Source: Sinorhizobium chiapasense (GTDB lineage: Bacteria > Pseudomonadota > Alphaproteobacteria > Rhizobiales > Rhizobiaceae). From it: a stretch of DNA of 64,000 nucleotides. Where the stretch lies: positions 3,490,001-3,554,000 of the forward strand of contig NZ_CP133148.1 in assembly GCF_036488675.1 (NCBI RefSeq). The letters are read 5' to 3'. Below, piece by piece: positions 27,920-37,601 of the stretch. The notes under the pieces are model-generated. The model was not told where the DNA came from and ran no database searches. It saw nothing but the letters and a program-made list of their open reading frames with translations. Every line of letters starts with the position of its first letter. Positions within the stretch are counted from its first letter, which is position 1. The translations under genes were made by a program, and so were the position numbers.

Positions 27920-28903
27920 ATGAAACTGTTTCCAATCGCGCCGGTACCCTCGAATCGAGGTGATGGTGCGGGTCAACTGCAAAAGAAGAAATGGCAACGG
28001 TTTCTGAGCGAACCGCTTCTGCACTTCCTTGTTGTCGGTGCTTTGCTCTTTGGCGTCTATCGTATCGTCAGCCTCGAGACGGAAAAGGCAACCGATGCGC
28101 AAACAATCCAGCTGACAAAGGACGATATCCGCCAACTGGCGATAACCTGGTTAGCCCAGGGGCGCCCACCCCCGACGCCGGAGCAATTGCGAGGCCTGGT
28201 GGATCAGAAGGTCACCGAAGAGATCCTGTTCCGTGAGGCCGTCGCGCTTGGGCTCGATCGAGACGATCAGATCATAAAGCGCAGGCTGGCACAAAAAATG
28301 GATTTCCTCGCGGCCGATCTGGCGACGCTGAACGAACCGAGCGTTGCAGACCTCACGACCTGGTTCCGTCAGAATGCCGATCGCTTCGCCCTCCCGCCAC
28401 ATCTAAGTTTCCGGCATCTGTACTTCTCATTCGACAAACACGGCGAGGCGTCCCGCGACTCCGCCGCGGCCGCGCTCACTTTGATCGCCGGCAAATCCGC
28501 AAATTCGCCCGATGTCGCAGCTCTGGCTGATCCCTTCATGTTCCGGAACTATTACGGCGACGCCACGCCCGAGCAGATAGCAAAGGAGTTCGGGCCAGAG
28601 TTTGCGAAGGCGCTATTCGAGCTCAAATCGGGATCATGGCAGGGACCCGTGCAGTCGGGCTACGGATGGCATCTCGTCTGGATCGACTCGATCGAACCCG
28701 GTCGTGTTCCCACGTTCGAGGAGGTTGCACCAGACGCCAAAGCTGTGTGGCTCGATGATCGCTACCGTGAGGTCAAGCGGGCCGCGCTCGAGGAGATGCG
28801 GTCCCGCTATGTTGTGATCGTACCTTCCATCGACCCGGGCGATCTGCTGGCCCCGCAAAATCCGCAGGCGGCGAGCAATTCAACAGGATCGGTCGCGCAA
28901 TGA
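27920..28903 (+). CDS. Membrane-anchored peptidyl-prolyl cis-trans isomerase (parvulin/PpiC type)
   Basis: 327 aa. The N-terminal cytoplasmic stretch and one transmembrane anchor (LLHFLVVGALLFGVYRIVS, about residues 34-52) are followed by a SurA-N-like helical region (LRGLVDQKVTEEILFREAVALGL). The C-terminal parvulin-like domain contains LSFRHLYFSFDKHGE and LKSGSWQGPVQSGYGWHLVWI. This layout is that of periplasmic foldases. It should help fold or assemble exported products of the operon. It overlaps the HupE/UreJ gene by 4 bases (ATGA at 28900). Confidence 0.85.
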   Translation: MKLFPIAPVPSNRGDGAGQLQKKKWQRFLSEPLLHFLVVGALLFGVYRIVSLETEKATDAQTIQLTKDDIRQLAITWLAQGRPPPTPEQLRGLVDQKVTEEILFREAVALGLDRDDQIIKRRLAQKMDFLAADLATLNEPSVADLTTWFRQNADRFALPPHLSFRHLYFSFDKHGEASRDSAAAALTLIAGKSANSPDVAALADPFMFRNYYGDATPEQIAKEFGPEFAKALFELKSGSWQGPVQSGYGWHLVWIDSIEPGRVPTFEEVAPDAKAVWLDDRYREVKRAALEEMRSRYVVIVPSIDPGDLLAPQNPQAASNSTGSVAQ

Positions 28904-29919
28904 GCCGCCGGATCATCTTGGATAGATCAAGCCTTCGCTGTTGGATTTGCGCGGTCGTCACGATATTCGCGCTGGTGATACCCGCGGCCGCCCATGAGAT
29001 AAGGCCAGCTTACTTACAGATCGATCAGACCGGGCCAACCCGTTACAGCGTGATGTGGCGAACGCCGTTGTTGTCCGGCACGCGGCTTCCCGTCGTCCTG
29101 CAGTTTCCGGAGGGTGTGCGCAACCTCATGGAACCCGCTGAACGCGCGCTTCCAGACTCGCTTGTTGAACGTCGCGTCGTCGAGACCACCAGCGGAGGGC
29201 TTTCCGGGAAACGCATAGAATTCACGGGCCTCCAGGCAACCATAACCGACGTGCTGGTGCGCGTACACCTGCTTGATGGCTCCGTTTCCACCACATTGGT
29301 TCGTCCGTCCCATCCCTGGATCGAAATTGCTGACGGGCGCGGGCGCTTAGAGGTGGCAAAGACGTTTGTCGTGCATGGCATCGAACACATCCTTTTCGGT
29401 TACGACCACCTGCTGTTCGTGCTGGCATTGATCCTGATCGCGCGCGACTGGCGCGCACTGCTGTTGACGGTGACCGCATTTACCCTTGCCCATTCAATCA
29501 CGCTCACGCTGGCCACATTAGGTTTCGTCGACGTTCCGGGTCCTCCGGTCGAAGCGACGATCGCCTTCAGCATCCTGTTGCTTGCCTGCGAGATCGTTCG
29601 CATCGACCGCGGTCAGCCCAGCCTGACGGCGCGACGTCCATGGCTGGTCGCCTTTGCCTTCGGCCTGTTGCACGGGCTGGGGTTTGCCGGTGCGCTGGCG
29701 GATCTGGAGCTTCCCAAGGGCGATATCCCGCTCGCCCTGCTGTTCTTCAACGTCGGTGTCGAGATCGGGCAACTGTTGTTCATCGCAGCGGTGATCGCGA
29801 TCGTCGCTGCCGTGAGGCGGCACGCGACCGTGAACGGTCGCGCGGCATATCTCGCCTCGACCTACGCGATCGGCGCGATGGCATCGTTCTGGTTCATCGA
29901 GCGCGTGGCAGCATTTTGA
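28900..29919 (+). CDS. HupE/UreJ-family membrane protein
   Basis: 339 aa with a signal-like N-terminus, a periplasmic domain (residues about 30-145) and a C-terminal six- to seven-helix membrane domain. The family hallmarks HGIEHILFGYDHLLFVLALIL (about residues 157-177) and FGLLHGLGFAGAL (near 250), with conserved His and Asp, are characteristic of HupE/UreJ_2 proteins. Relatives are nickel or cobalt permeases accessory to hydrogenase and urease. No such enzyme is in the window, which suggests that the metal here serves the DUF3604 protein or another partner. Translation is coupled to the PpiC gene. Confidence 0.88.
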   Translation: MSRRIILDRSSLRCWICAVVTIFALVIPAAAHEIRPAYLQIDQTGPTRYSVMWRTPLLSGTRLPVVLQFPEGVRNLMEPAERALPDSLVERRVVETTSGGLSGKRIEFTGLQATITDVLVRVHLLDGSVSTTLVRPSHPWIEIADGRGRLEVAKTFVVHGIEHILFGYDHLLFVLALILIARDWRALLLTVTAFTLAHSITLTLATLGFVDVPGPPVEATIAFSILLLACEIVRIDRGQPSLTARRPWLVAFAFGLLHGLGFAGALADLELPKGDIPLALLFFNVGVEIGQLLFIAAVIAIVAAVRRHATVNGRAAYLASTYAIGAMASFWFIERVAAF

Positions 29920-29969
29920 AGGACAGACGCGGCATCAACCAATGGCAACAATCAAGGAGGAACAAAGCC

Positions 29970-30620
29970 ATGCAGATCAAACTGGAATCTTTGGGTTTGG
30001 CGATCACGCTTGCGCTGGTGGTGATCGGAGGCGCATCGGCACAGGAACAGCAGAATGCCATCAAGGCTCCAGCGACCAAGACGATTGGATCGGCAAAGCC
30101 CCAGGTTGAGCCGTCATTGATCGTGCTCAATTCGAAGGGAGCAAGCATGAAGGACGGTAAACTCGTCCTGACCGGGGTATCGCCCAATTCAATCGTTTTC
30201 GCCGACCGGCCGGTGCGGGCGGCGGGCCACGTGCTCACCGCACACCTCATCGAAGAATGGGGTTCCGGCAAGGACAGTTTTGCGGCCGATCCTCCCAATG
30301 CGACCGTGTCCGTACTCAGCGAGGACGGTGGTGACGTGATTGACGCGGTCGTCACGCTGGATGCGCCCAAGATGGAAGGGGCTGACCTGACTTTCGAGGT
30401 CAATGTGCTGGAAGGCAGCCTCGAGGGCGGCGACGGGCCGGCCTCGACCTTCATCGACATCATCGGCATGCCACTCACCCCGCGTTCGTTTGCGGGCGTT
30501 GCGCGCCGCACTGCCTTCCGGGGAGCCTGGTATGCCGGCGCTGCCGCCGGGGCGGCCATGGCCGCACCGTATTATGCGCGGCCAGCCTGCGGTTATTATC
30601 CCTATCCGCCTTGCTATTGA
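29970..30620 (+). CDS. Secreted protein of unknown function, Tyr/Pro-rich C-terminus
   Basis: 216 aa. AAGGAGGAAC lies immediately upstream of the ATG at 29970. The signal peptide MQIKLESLGLAITLALVVIG ends near ASAQ. The core (PSLIVLNSKGASMKDGKLVLTG...SIVFADRPVRAAGHV) and HLIEEWGSGKDSFAADPPNA form a beta-rich domain of no recognised family. The tail is an Ala-rich stretch followed by PACGYYPYPPCY. It ends the DUF3604 operon. A decayed copy of its N-terminal part lies at 21152-21395. Confidence 0.75.
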   Translation: MQIKLESLGLAITLALVVIGGASAQEQQNAIKAPATKTIGSAKPQVEPSLIVLNSKGASMKDGKLVLTGVSPNSIVFADRPVRAAGHVLTAHLIEEWGSGKDSFAADPPNATVSVLSEDGGDVIDAVVTLDAPKMEGADLTFEVNVLEGSLEGGDGPASTFIDIIGMPLTPRSFAGVARRTAFRGAWYAGAAAGAAMAAPYYARPACGYYPYPPCY

Positions 30621-30786
30621 TGGGAGTCATTGGGCGCCCCTCGCGTCGTGCGTTCCATGGGCGAGAGAGACCAGAGCGAAGTTGGCGTCGGGTGGAGAAG
30701 AGGCCGGCACGGTGCGATAGCACCGCGTCGGCGCCGATTGGAGCTATCCGAACTGCATTCGATTCCACGCCCCTGGGAGATTAAAT

Positions 30787-31341
30787 ATGCCGCCACCTGC
30801 CACATTGGACGCAAAGCACGCTGAAGGGAGAAACAGAGACTCCCGGCTTGAAAGATTGCTCTTCCGTCTGGAGGCTCAGCACATCTGTCTGGAATGGGCC
30901 TTCCGGGAAATAGCCGGCCGTCCGGGCATTGTGTTCGAGATGGGATTGGGACACGGTCGTACCTACGACCACTTGCGCATCCATCTGCCAGAGCGCGAGA
31001 TCTATGTGCTGGATCGCGAGGTCGACTGTTTCGCCGACTGTACGCCGCCAGAGAATTATTTGCTGCTCGGCGACATCGAGGACACGCTTGCTGCCGCTGC
31101 CATCCGCTTTGGCGGACAGGTCATCCTTGCGCATGCAGACATGGGTTCATACACCCAAGCGCATAATATCGCGACGAGTGCCAAACTCAGTCGACGCCTC
31201 CCGGCAGTCCTTTCACCAAACGCCATTGTCCTATCCGACTTGCCGCTCGACCTTGCGGGGACCCGTTCGCTACCGCACCCGCCGGGCGCACCCAGAGACA
31301 CGTATTTTCTTTACGTCAACGGGCCTCACACGCCGATCTGA
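30787..31341 (+). CDS. SAM-dependent methyltransferase (Methyltransf_17-like)
   Basis: 184 aa. The SAM-binding glycine-rich motif is IVFEMGLGHGRTYDHLR (about residues 49-65), the acidic motif II region is IYVLDREVDCFAD, and LLLGDIEDTL and VILAHADMGSYTQAHN follow. This pattern matches a small family of rhizobial putative methyltransferases (PF12692 type). The substrate is unknown. GGGAG precedes the ATG. It follows the DUF3604 operon by 166 bp and could be its last member or independent. Confidence 0.72.
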   Translation: MPPPATLDAKHAEGRNRDSRLERLLFRLEAQHICLEWAFREIAGRPGIVFEMGLGHGRTYDHLRIHLPEREIYVLDREVDCFADCTPPENYLLLGDIEDTLAAAAIRFGGQVILAHADMGSYTQAHNIATSAKLSRRLPAVLSPNAIVLSDLPLDLAGTRSLPHPPGAPRDTYFLYVNGPHTPI

Positions 31342-31763
31342 TGCTCGACCGGAGCGATGTCGCTCAACCCCGTTCGTTGCGTCCGCAATTGGCGCGATGT
31401 CGCCTTTCGGCACCCTGGCTGCGAACTTCTGCTCTCCACCCGCTGCCGTCCTCGGGGAAGTTTATCCTCGCCTTGAGAGAGGAACCGAACGGCCAACCTA
31501 TCTATCGGCTCGAACCCGCGCCAATAACTTGATGCGGTTCAGTGTTACAAACGCGGACGTCCTTCCGTATGCGTGACCGATACTACATTCGCCTTCGATA
31601 TTTGGAAGAATGCCTGCCCAAGACACCAATGGAATGCAGGCGTTCCATCTGCCCGTTCCGAGCGAGGCAAAAAGAGCAGGCCGCAAACGTGGAATGACCG
31701 GGCTGTGCGACGGCGTCTCGGTGTCAGCCAACTTCTTGCCAGGGTTTGAATAGTCTTTTCTGC
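31342..31763. other. Intergenic stretch without recognisable gene
   Basis: Convergent intergenic region between the methyltransferase and the GGDEF-EAL gene. No domain-bearing frame or clear terminator hairpin was seen. Confidence 0.4.
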
Positions 31764-33956
31764 TTAGGACGAGGTTCTTTGAGCTCTCTCTGCGCCAAGA
31801 CGTTCGCGCAGTGAGTTCTTCGACATTGGCTCTGCCAAATGGAAACCCTGCAATTCGTCACAGCCAAGATTGCGCAGGATCTCACTCTGCTCTTCGGTCT
31901 CCACGCCTTCAGCCGTCGTGCGCAGGCCTTTCGCATGTGCGACACCAACGATGGACTGCACGATCGCCACGCCACCACCGGGCCGGTCAAACGCTTGGAC
32001 GAAAGAGCGATCTATCTTGATCCGATCGACCTCCAAGCGCTGCAATCGGCCAAATGAAGAAAAGCCCGTTCCGAAATCGTCAAGTGCGAATTTCACGCCG
32101 AACTCGCGCAGCGCCGTGATGTTCTTTTCGCAGACGCCGGCTTCGTCGAGGAGAGCTGTTTCGGTGATCTCAAGCTCCAGTCGCGACGGCTCAATCCCGA
32201 ACTGCCGCAGCAGCGAGAAAACTTGAGCAGCATAATGTCGCTGTCCAAGCTCGACCGCGGAGACATTCACTGCAATATCGAGGTCCGGAAACTCACGCGC
32301 GGTAGAACAGGCTTCCTTCAGTACGAAGGCGCCGAGCCGATCGATAAGGCCCGAAGTCTCCGCAAGCGGAACGAAGACCTCCGGAGCTATGCCGCCTTTG
32401 TTTGGGTGCCGCCAGCGAATGAGAGCTTCAAGCGAGCTTATCTCATGTGACGCGGCGGAATAGACGGGTTGGTAGAAGACTTCGAGCTGATTGCCAGCTT
32501 CCAGCGCCGCCCGCAGATCTTGTTCCAGATCCCGCCTTGTCCTGATCAGTTCGTCCATATGGGGGCCAAAGATTGCGTATCGGTTCCGCCCGGACGTCTT
32601 GGCGTGATAAAGCGCGATATCGGCCTTCCGCGTGATCTCTACGGGATCGGCAGCATTCCCTTTCGCAACCGCCACACCTATCGAGAGCCCGATGAGAACG
32701 GGCTGTCCGTCTATCTCGAAAGGCCTACGGATCGCAGCGATCAGAGAATCGCAGAGTTTCTCCACCTCGTCCTGGCGCGCGTGCTCGACCACGATGGTAA
32801 ACTCATCGCCACCAATTCTGGAAATAACTGCAGCAGCGCCGGCGGTTTCCTTCAGTCGCTTCGCGACTTCGATCATCAGCCGATCGCCGACGGGGTGGCC
32901 GAGTGTATCGTTCACTTGCTTAAAGCGGTCGAGGTCGAGGTACAGAAGAGCGTTGGTTTGGTCGGCTGTCGACGCAGCGACCACACGCGCCAGCAACTGA
33001 TTGAAAGACGCACGGTTCGCGAGGCCGGTCAACGGATCGTGGAGTGCCAGGTGGTTGAGCTCGGCTTGACTTTGCTGCAGGCGTCTCGACCGCTTCCGCA
33101 GAATCATGCTCAGCACGCCTGTGAGCGCGAAAAGACAGAATGCGGCGACCAGAAGAACCGGTGCCGTGGCTTTCGCCACATCGGCACCGGGTCTAAACGG
33201 CAGCCAGGAGAAATATCCGACCGTCTCCCCAGACGACGACACGATCGGTGCATAGGATCGCTCCTGGCCAAGGTTCGGCACGACAGAAAAGCGCACATCT
33301 TCAAAAACATAGTCCGCCCCGAGGCGGGTAAGGAAATCGCCGTCGAGGAAACGGACGGCCACGTGAAGAAACTCGCCGCCGGGCTCCTGCTGGATATTGC
33401 CGGTGTCCGAAACGATCGGCTTCACGCTGACTATCGCCGGCCGGCCGCCGAGGCGAACCAAATCGCTCTCCCCGATCGACAGCACCTGCTCACTTGTTCC
33501 TGCCTCGTCGCCTTCTGCGAGCCTCTTCTGCAACCTCGCGATCAGCGGCATTGCCTCAGGTACTATGTTTCTGAAAGCGTTCTGCTCGTTGGCCTCTCCG
33601 ACCAGGAACGCGTATAACGGCTTGCGATCCGGGCTGACGACGAACGCGCCGTCATGTCGGAAATAGCTGTGCATCCAACTACCGAGGTTGGAGTCGACCC
33701 ACTCACGATCCCATTCCTGCGATATTGTCCTGACCGCGTCATCCCAGACGGTGACGCTCTCCTGATCGTGAGCGATGCTGTATTGCATCTTGGAAATGAC
33801 AAGCTCGATGAGCTGCTGCTGGCGGGCGACTGCCACAGCGTCGGACTGCTGAGTTGACCAATGGACGGCCAAATATATGCCACCCATTAGAGTCATCGCG
33901 ACGACCAAGGGCAGCATCGACTTGAAAACCGCGGTGCTGCCAACCGAGAACCTCAT
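31764..33956 (-). CDS. CHASE4-GGDEF-EAL membrane protein (c-di-GMP turnover)
   Basis: 730 aa. An N-terminal membrane segment (about residues 13-32), a periplasmic CHASE4-like sensor (DDAVRTISQEWDREWVDSNL), and a second membrane segment (about 270-292) precede a GGDEF domain with intact RIGGDEF (near 385) and an EAL domain with EALIRW, LEITETALL, LDDFGTGFSSFGRL and TAEGVE. Both active sites look complete; the RxxD inhibitory I-site is not present. It could make or break down c-di-GMP at the membrane. It lies 96 bp downstream of bgsA on the same strand, as SMb20389 is placed relative to bgsBA in S. meliloti (recalled), so it probably tunes glucan synthesis locally. Confidence 0.88.
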   Translation of the reverse strand: MRFSVGSTAVFKSMLPLVVAMTLMGGIYLAVHWSTQQSDAVAVARQQQLIELVISKMQYSIAHDQESVTVWDDAVRTISQEWDREWVDSNLGSWMHSYFRHDGAFVVSPDRKPLYAFLVGEANEQNAFRNIVPEAMPLIARLQKRLAEGDEAGTSEQVLSIGESDLVRLGGRPAIVSVKPIVSDTGNIQQEPGGEFLHVAVRFLDGDFLTRLGADYVFEDVRFSVVPNLGQERSYAPIVSSSGETVGYFSWLPFRPGADVAKATAPVLLVAAFCLFALTGVLSMILRKRSRRLQQSQAELNHLALHDPLTGLANRASFNQLLARVVAASTADQTNALLYLDLDRFKQVNDTLGHPVGDRLMIEVAKRLKETAGAAAVISRIGGDEFTIVVEHARQDEVEKLCDSLIAAIRRPFEIDGQPVLIGLSIGVAVAKGNAADPVEITRKADIALYHAKTSGRNRYAIFGPHMDELIRTRRDLEQDLRAALEAGNQLEVFYQPVYSAASHEISSLEALIRWRHPNKGGIAPEVFVPLAETSGLIDRLGAFVLKEACSTAREFPDLDIAVNVSAVELGQRHYAAQVFSLLRQFGIEPSRLELEITETALLDEAGVCEKNITALREFGVKFALDDFGTGFSSFGRLQRLEVDRIKIDRSFVQAFDRPGGGVAIVQSIVGVAHAKGLRTTAEGVETEEQSEILRNLGCDELQGFHLAEPMSKNSLRERLGAERAQRTSS

Positions 33957-34052
33957 TGGCGTTCCTCCCAGGACGCTTTCTTATTGATTGGCTCAACGCT
34001 TTCCAAGCGCTGTACGCTCCCGCGTGGGTCTAAAGTTTGACGGATGCAACGA

Positions 34053-36065
34053 CTACGAGGCAGTGCGTGTGCGGCCAAAAGCGCGCAGCAACAGGTTTAC
34101 CGAAACCGCGACTTTGTCGATGTCGGGAATGTCCCGGGAATAACGCCCGGTGTAGAGCTTGGTGATCATCTTGTCGCGCTCGAACCCGTGCAGATCGAAG
34201 TGTAGATGGAGGTAATAACGCCGCATGTCACCCGACCGGGTAATGTCCCCGCGTCTCTGCGTCACCTGCCTAAGATCAGCTTCGAGCGGCGCGAAACCTT
34301 CGAGGTTCAGCATGACGCGAGTCGATTTAAACCTGATCTCGGCTGGAACCGCGACCACTGCCTTGTCGAGCGAAAGACTGACCAGGCGCCCTGCACTGCC
34401 ATCGACCGCCACGGCCTCATCGAGCTTGAAGGCTTGAAGGAGACGCCGCGGCTTTTCAAAACAGATCAGCGAGGCGATAACGAGCACAACGATATTGATC
34501 CCGGACCAGAACGCCGCGATCGTCGAAAACGAGCCGCGTGTGTGCGCAGTTTCCGGAACGATATTGATCAGGAGGCCGATTGCGGTGACGACGATAAAGC
34601 CCGCGATGCAGTTGAACGTATAAGCATCAAAAGCGCTTGCTTCGTTGCCGCTGCCCTTTGGGGTGACCTTGAAGGGCTTTCCAAACGGGCGCACGAGGCT
34701 TGAAAGAACCGTTGGCAGCATCCGGAATGTGGCAAACGTGCCGACCGCGGTGGAGACCAGCGGCAGATAGCGGGTCGGTGTCATCCACAACATCAGCAGG
34801 AAATAGGCGACCAGCACTGGTACCTGATTGGAGACATAGTCAGTAACGTCCGTGAAATAGAGCGGCAGAGCACCAAACCAGAGGTAGACGATAGGCACTA
34901 CAAGCACGCTGAAGCGGACCAGATATTGCACCAGCCAGGACATGGGGAGGAACATGACTCGCTGGAAGAGCGACAGCCCGAGCCCGCGCACCGGGCCGTT
35001 ATGCAGGTAGAGTGTCTGGATGCCGCCTTGGCACCAGCGTTCGCGTTGAACGAAATAGCCGGCTAGGTTCTCGGCCGCCAGGCCCATCGACAGCCGCTCG
35101 TTGAGATAGCGGGTCTTATAGCCCTTGTTGAGCATCGAAAGCGTGGTTAGCAGGTCCTCGGTGATTGACTCTGTCGGGAATCCTCCGATCACATCAATCG
35201 CCTTGCGGCGGGCGATAGAACAGGAGCCGCAACAGAAACTCACATCCCACCCATCACGGCTTGGCGCGATCTCGTCGAAGAACAGGCGCTGCTCGTCCGG
35301 CCAGATGTTTTCGAGGCCAAGATTGGACTGTACCGGATCGACGTTGAAGAAATGCTGCGGCGTCTGCACGATGCCGATCGTCTCGTCCGAGAAAAACGGC
35401 AATGTCCGCCGGAGGAAGTTGCGGTAGGGCACGAAATCCGCATCGAATACCGCGATGAAGTCACCGGAACTGACGGCGAGCCCATTGTTCATGTTGCCGG
35501 CTTTGGCATGGGCATTGTCGCTTCGCGTCACATGGATCGCGCCTCTTCCTTCGCAGAAGGTCCGAAGCCATTCGCGGCGGCCGTCGTCGAGCACATAGAC
35601 GGTGAGCTTGTCCTTTGGATAGTCGAGCGCCAGTGCCCCGACGATTGTCCTTTCCAGGACATCGAGAGGCTCATTGTAGGTTGGTATGAAAACGTCGACC
35701 GTCGGCAGGTCGCTTTCACTTCGCGCGAAGAACTCTCGTGCGAGCCGGTCCGCCTCGGTGCTGCGGTCGACATAGCGGCTCATCAGGACGAGGAACAGCA
35801 CGACCTCCGAAAACGCGAGGACTTCGACGATGAACACAAACCACACCCAATAGAAATTGGCGCCATCATTGGGATAGGGAAGAACGGTCTCGGTGAAGCG
35901 CCAGACCAGATACCGCAGTGCGACCGCAGCAACGAAGGCGCAGGTGATCGCTCGCGCCCATGTCCGATGGCGCGACCAGTTGGACGGCCCGAGAAGAAAG
36001 AACGCGATGACCACCAGGGTCGAAGCGAGCGCTAGAAGAGACTGAACCACAGGCTTTTGATCCAC
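34053..36065 (-). CDS. bgsA: Mixed-linkage beta-glucan synthase, GT2 (BgsA-like)
   Basis: 670-aa inner-membrane glycosyltransferase of the cellulose/curdlan synthase type. Membrane segments flank a GT-A domain with D160-D161 (LDDG), D208-x-D210 (FDADF), T302-E303-D304 and Q340-R-E-R-W344, the D,D,D,QxxRW set. The C-terminal cytosolic region (about 545-670) corresponds to the c-di-GMP-binding domain described for S. meliloti BgsA, which makes a (1-3)(1-4)-beta-glucan. The GTG start at 36065 lies inside the end of bgsB (34-bp overlap), so translation is coupled. Assignment rests on synteny with bgsB, the bgr operon and overall sequence character. Confidence 0.85.
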   Translation of the reverse strand: MDQKPVVQSLLALASTLVVIAFFLLGPSNWSRHRTWARAITCAFVAAVALRYLVWRFTETVLPYPNDGANFYWVWFVFIVEVLAFSEVVLFLVLMSRYVDRSTEADRLAREFFARSESDLPTVDVFIPTYNEPLDVLERTIVGALALDYPKDKLTVYVLDDGRREWLRTFCEGRGAIHVTRSDNAHAKAGNMNNGLAVSSGDFIAVFDADFVPYRNFLRRTLPFFSDETIGIVQTPQHFFNVDPVQSNLGLENIWPDEQRLFFDEIAPSRDGWDVSFCCGSCSIARRKAIDVIGGFPTESITEDLLTTLSMLNKGYKTRYLNERLSMGLAAENLAGYFVQRERWCQGGIQTLYLHNGPVRGLGLSLFQRVMFLPMSWLVQYLVRFSVLVVPIVYLWFGALPLYFTDVTDYVSNQVPVLVAYFLLMLWMTPTRYLPLVSTAVGTFATFRMLPTVLSSLVRPFGKPFKVTPKGSGNEASAFDAYTFNCIAGFIVVTAIGLLINIVPETAHTRGSFSTIAAFWSGINIVVLVIASLICFEKPRRLLQAFKLDEAVAVDGSAGRLVSLSLDKAVVAVPAEIRFKSTRVMLNLEGFAPLEADLRQVTQRRGDITRSGDMRRYYLHLHFDLHGFERDKMITKLYTGRYSRDIPDIDKVAVSVNLLLRAFGRTRTAS

Positions 36066-37264
36066 TGCGTCAGCCGGAGGTTGTGTTTGGCGATGCGCAC
36101 CTGCACGGTCCGCCCCACTTGGCAGAAATTGGCAAAGTCCGTGTTGAGGGCCGAAGGCTCGAGCAGGATGCGGATCCGGGCGCTGCGCTCATCGGTTTCC
36201 GGCTCGTTGGCGGCAAGCGAGTCCTTTTCAATGACGGCCGACGAACCCTTGAGGGCTTGCACCCGTCCGTTGAAGACTTCGCCGCGTCCAAAAAGCCGGA
36301 CCTCCGCCGCGCGACCGGGATAAATCTCGTCGTAATCGACTTCGGGCACGAGAATGTCGACAAACAGCTCGCGACAATCGAGCACGCGCATCATCTCGTT
36401 GTTCAACACGACATTCGATCCGCTAACGATACTCCTCGTCCACACAACGCCGTCGAACGGTGATGGAACTGTTGCCGATTCGAGACTGCGAACGCGCTTC
36501 TCTTCTTCGATCATTTGCTGTTCGGTCTGACTTGCTCGCGTCTTGTTCTCGGCAATACGGGTATTGAGATCGTTGATGCGGACAATCACCTCGTCCTGGC
36601 GCTGACGGGAATATGGAACATCGTTCTGGCCATCGCCGACGACAAATATGCCTTGACGCACCGCGTCGAGGCGTTGCTGCAGCAATTCCACCGTCAGATT
36701 GCTGATCTCAAGCTCGCCGCCGGTGGCAGCGCCGGCAGCCTCAGCTGCCTCGACCATCTTACGGGTGAAGATTCCCTTGGACTCCAGCTCTTGCCGACGG
36801 TCGAGATCCACCTTTGCCACCACATCCTGGGCGCGCGATACCTCGACACGCTTCCGCAGTATCCGCAGCTCCCGTTCCAGGCTGGAGATGGTGGCGCTCT
36901 GAAAGACCGACAGGCGCACGGCAAGCTGGTCGCGCAGGCTCACAAGCTCGTCGCGTTCCCGCTCCAGCGCCGTTACGCGATCGAGGGCGGTTCGGTATTC
37001 GGCCCGCAGCGACGCCAGAACGGTCCGGTTGACGCGTTCGTTGCGAATAGTGGCGAGTGTTTCGCCCTCCGTTACCGGCGTTCCTATCCGCGGTGGCGCC
37101 TCAGTAATCTCGCCGTCGATCGGCGCGTTTATGGTTGCAAAGCGCGCATTGACGGTCCCATCCAGGCTGGTAAAGCCCGTCACCCCGGGCAACAAAACAG
37201 CGGCAGCAAGTATCAGGAGCAGAATACCGACCGTAATGCGCGTAATACGATTATTCAGGATCAT
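36032..37264 (-). CDS. bgsB: HlyD/membrane-fusion-type protein for glucan export (BgsB-like)
   Basis: 410 aa. One N-terminal membrane anchor (TVGILLLILAAAVLLPGVTG) is followed by a biotinyl-lipoyl-like half (INAPIDGEITEAPPRIGTPV), long coiled-coil helices (residues about 85-160 and 225-265), the second lipoyl half (VPSPFDGVVWTRSIVSGSNV), and a short C-terminal hydrophobic tail (QWIKSLWFSLF). This is the layout of membrane-fusion proteins and of BgsB, which is required with BgsA for mixed-linkage glucan production in S. meliloti. It is the first gene of a minus-strand operon bgsB-bgsA-(GGDEF-EAL), divergent from the bgr operon across a 337-bp shared regulatory region. Confidence 0.83.
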   Translation of the reverse strand: MILNNRITRITVGILLLILAAAVLLPGVTGFTSLDGTVNARFATINAPIDGEITEAPPRIGTPVTEGETLATIRNERVNRTVLASLRAEYRTALDRVTALERERDELVSLRDQLAVRLSVFQSATISSLERELRILRKRVEVSRAQDVVAKVDLDRRQELESKGIFTRKMVEAAEAAGAATGGELEISNLTVELLQQRLDAVRQGIFVVGDGQNDVPYSRQRQDEVIVRINDLNTRIAENKTRASQTEQQMIEEEKRVRSLESATVPSPFDGVVWTRSIVSGSNVVLNNEMMRVLDCRELFVDILVPEVDYDEIYPGRAAEVRLFGRGEVFNGRVQALKGSSAVIEKDSLAANEPETDERSARIRILLEPSALNTDFANFCQVGRTVQVRIAKHNLRLTQWIKSLWFSLF

Positions 37265-37601
37265 CTGGACCGCCCTTACCTACTGCCTGGCAGCGTAGAT
37301 GCGGACAATGTTCCTTCCTATTAACACAACCGCCGCCGCGCGATTCCACCAACATTCAGTGGAATCTCGCCTCCTCGCTTTACGCCCGCCACCAGTTCAA
37401 GATTCATCGACGCGTGATAGCGAACAACCCTTAAAATTGAGTGTTTCAATGGCGAATGTGTGAAAAACGCGGTTATCTCCCTGGTCGGACGGCATTGACT
37501 GCGACACCTTTCCTCGACAATTGTGAATGAGCGATTGCTTTGAAACCCAACTCCGAATTGACGGATTGATTGAGACGCAACGGGAAAAACGGAGAGCTAG
37601 G
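37265..37601. promoter_or_regulatory. Divergent promoter region between bgsB and bgrR
   Basis: Must contain the promoters for the glucan synthesis operon (leftward) and the partner-switching operon (rightward). AT-rich tracts occur at about 37410-37460. No specific operator could be assigned by eye. Confidence 0.45.

Noticed and set aside
29640..30620. 326-codon frame starting inside the HupE/UreJ gene
   Set aside because: Only the part from 29970 is real, where a strong ribosome-binding site and signal peptide begin; the upstream part is a shadow of HupE/UreJ.
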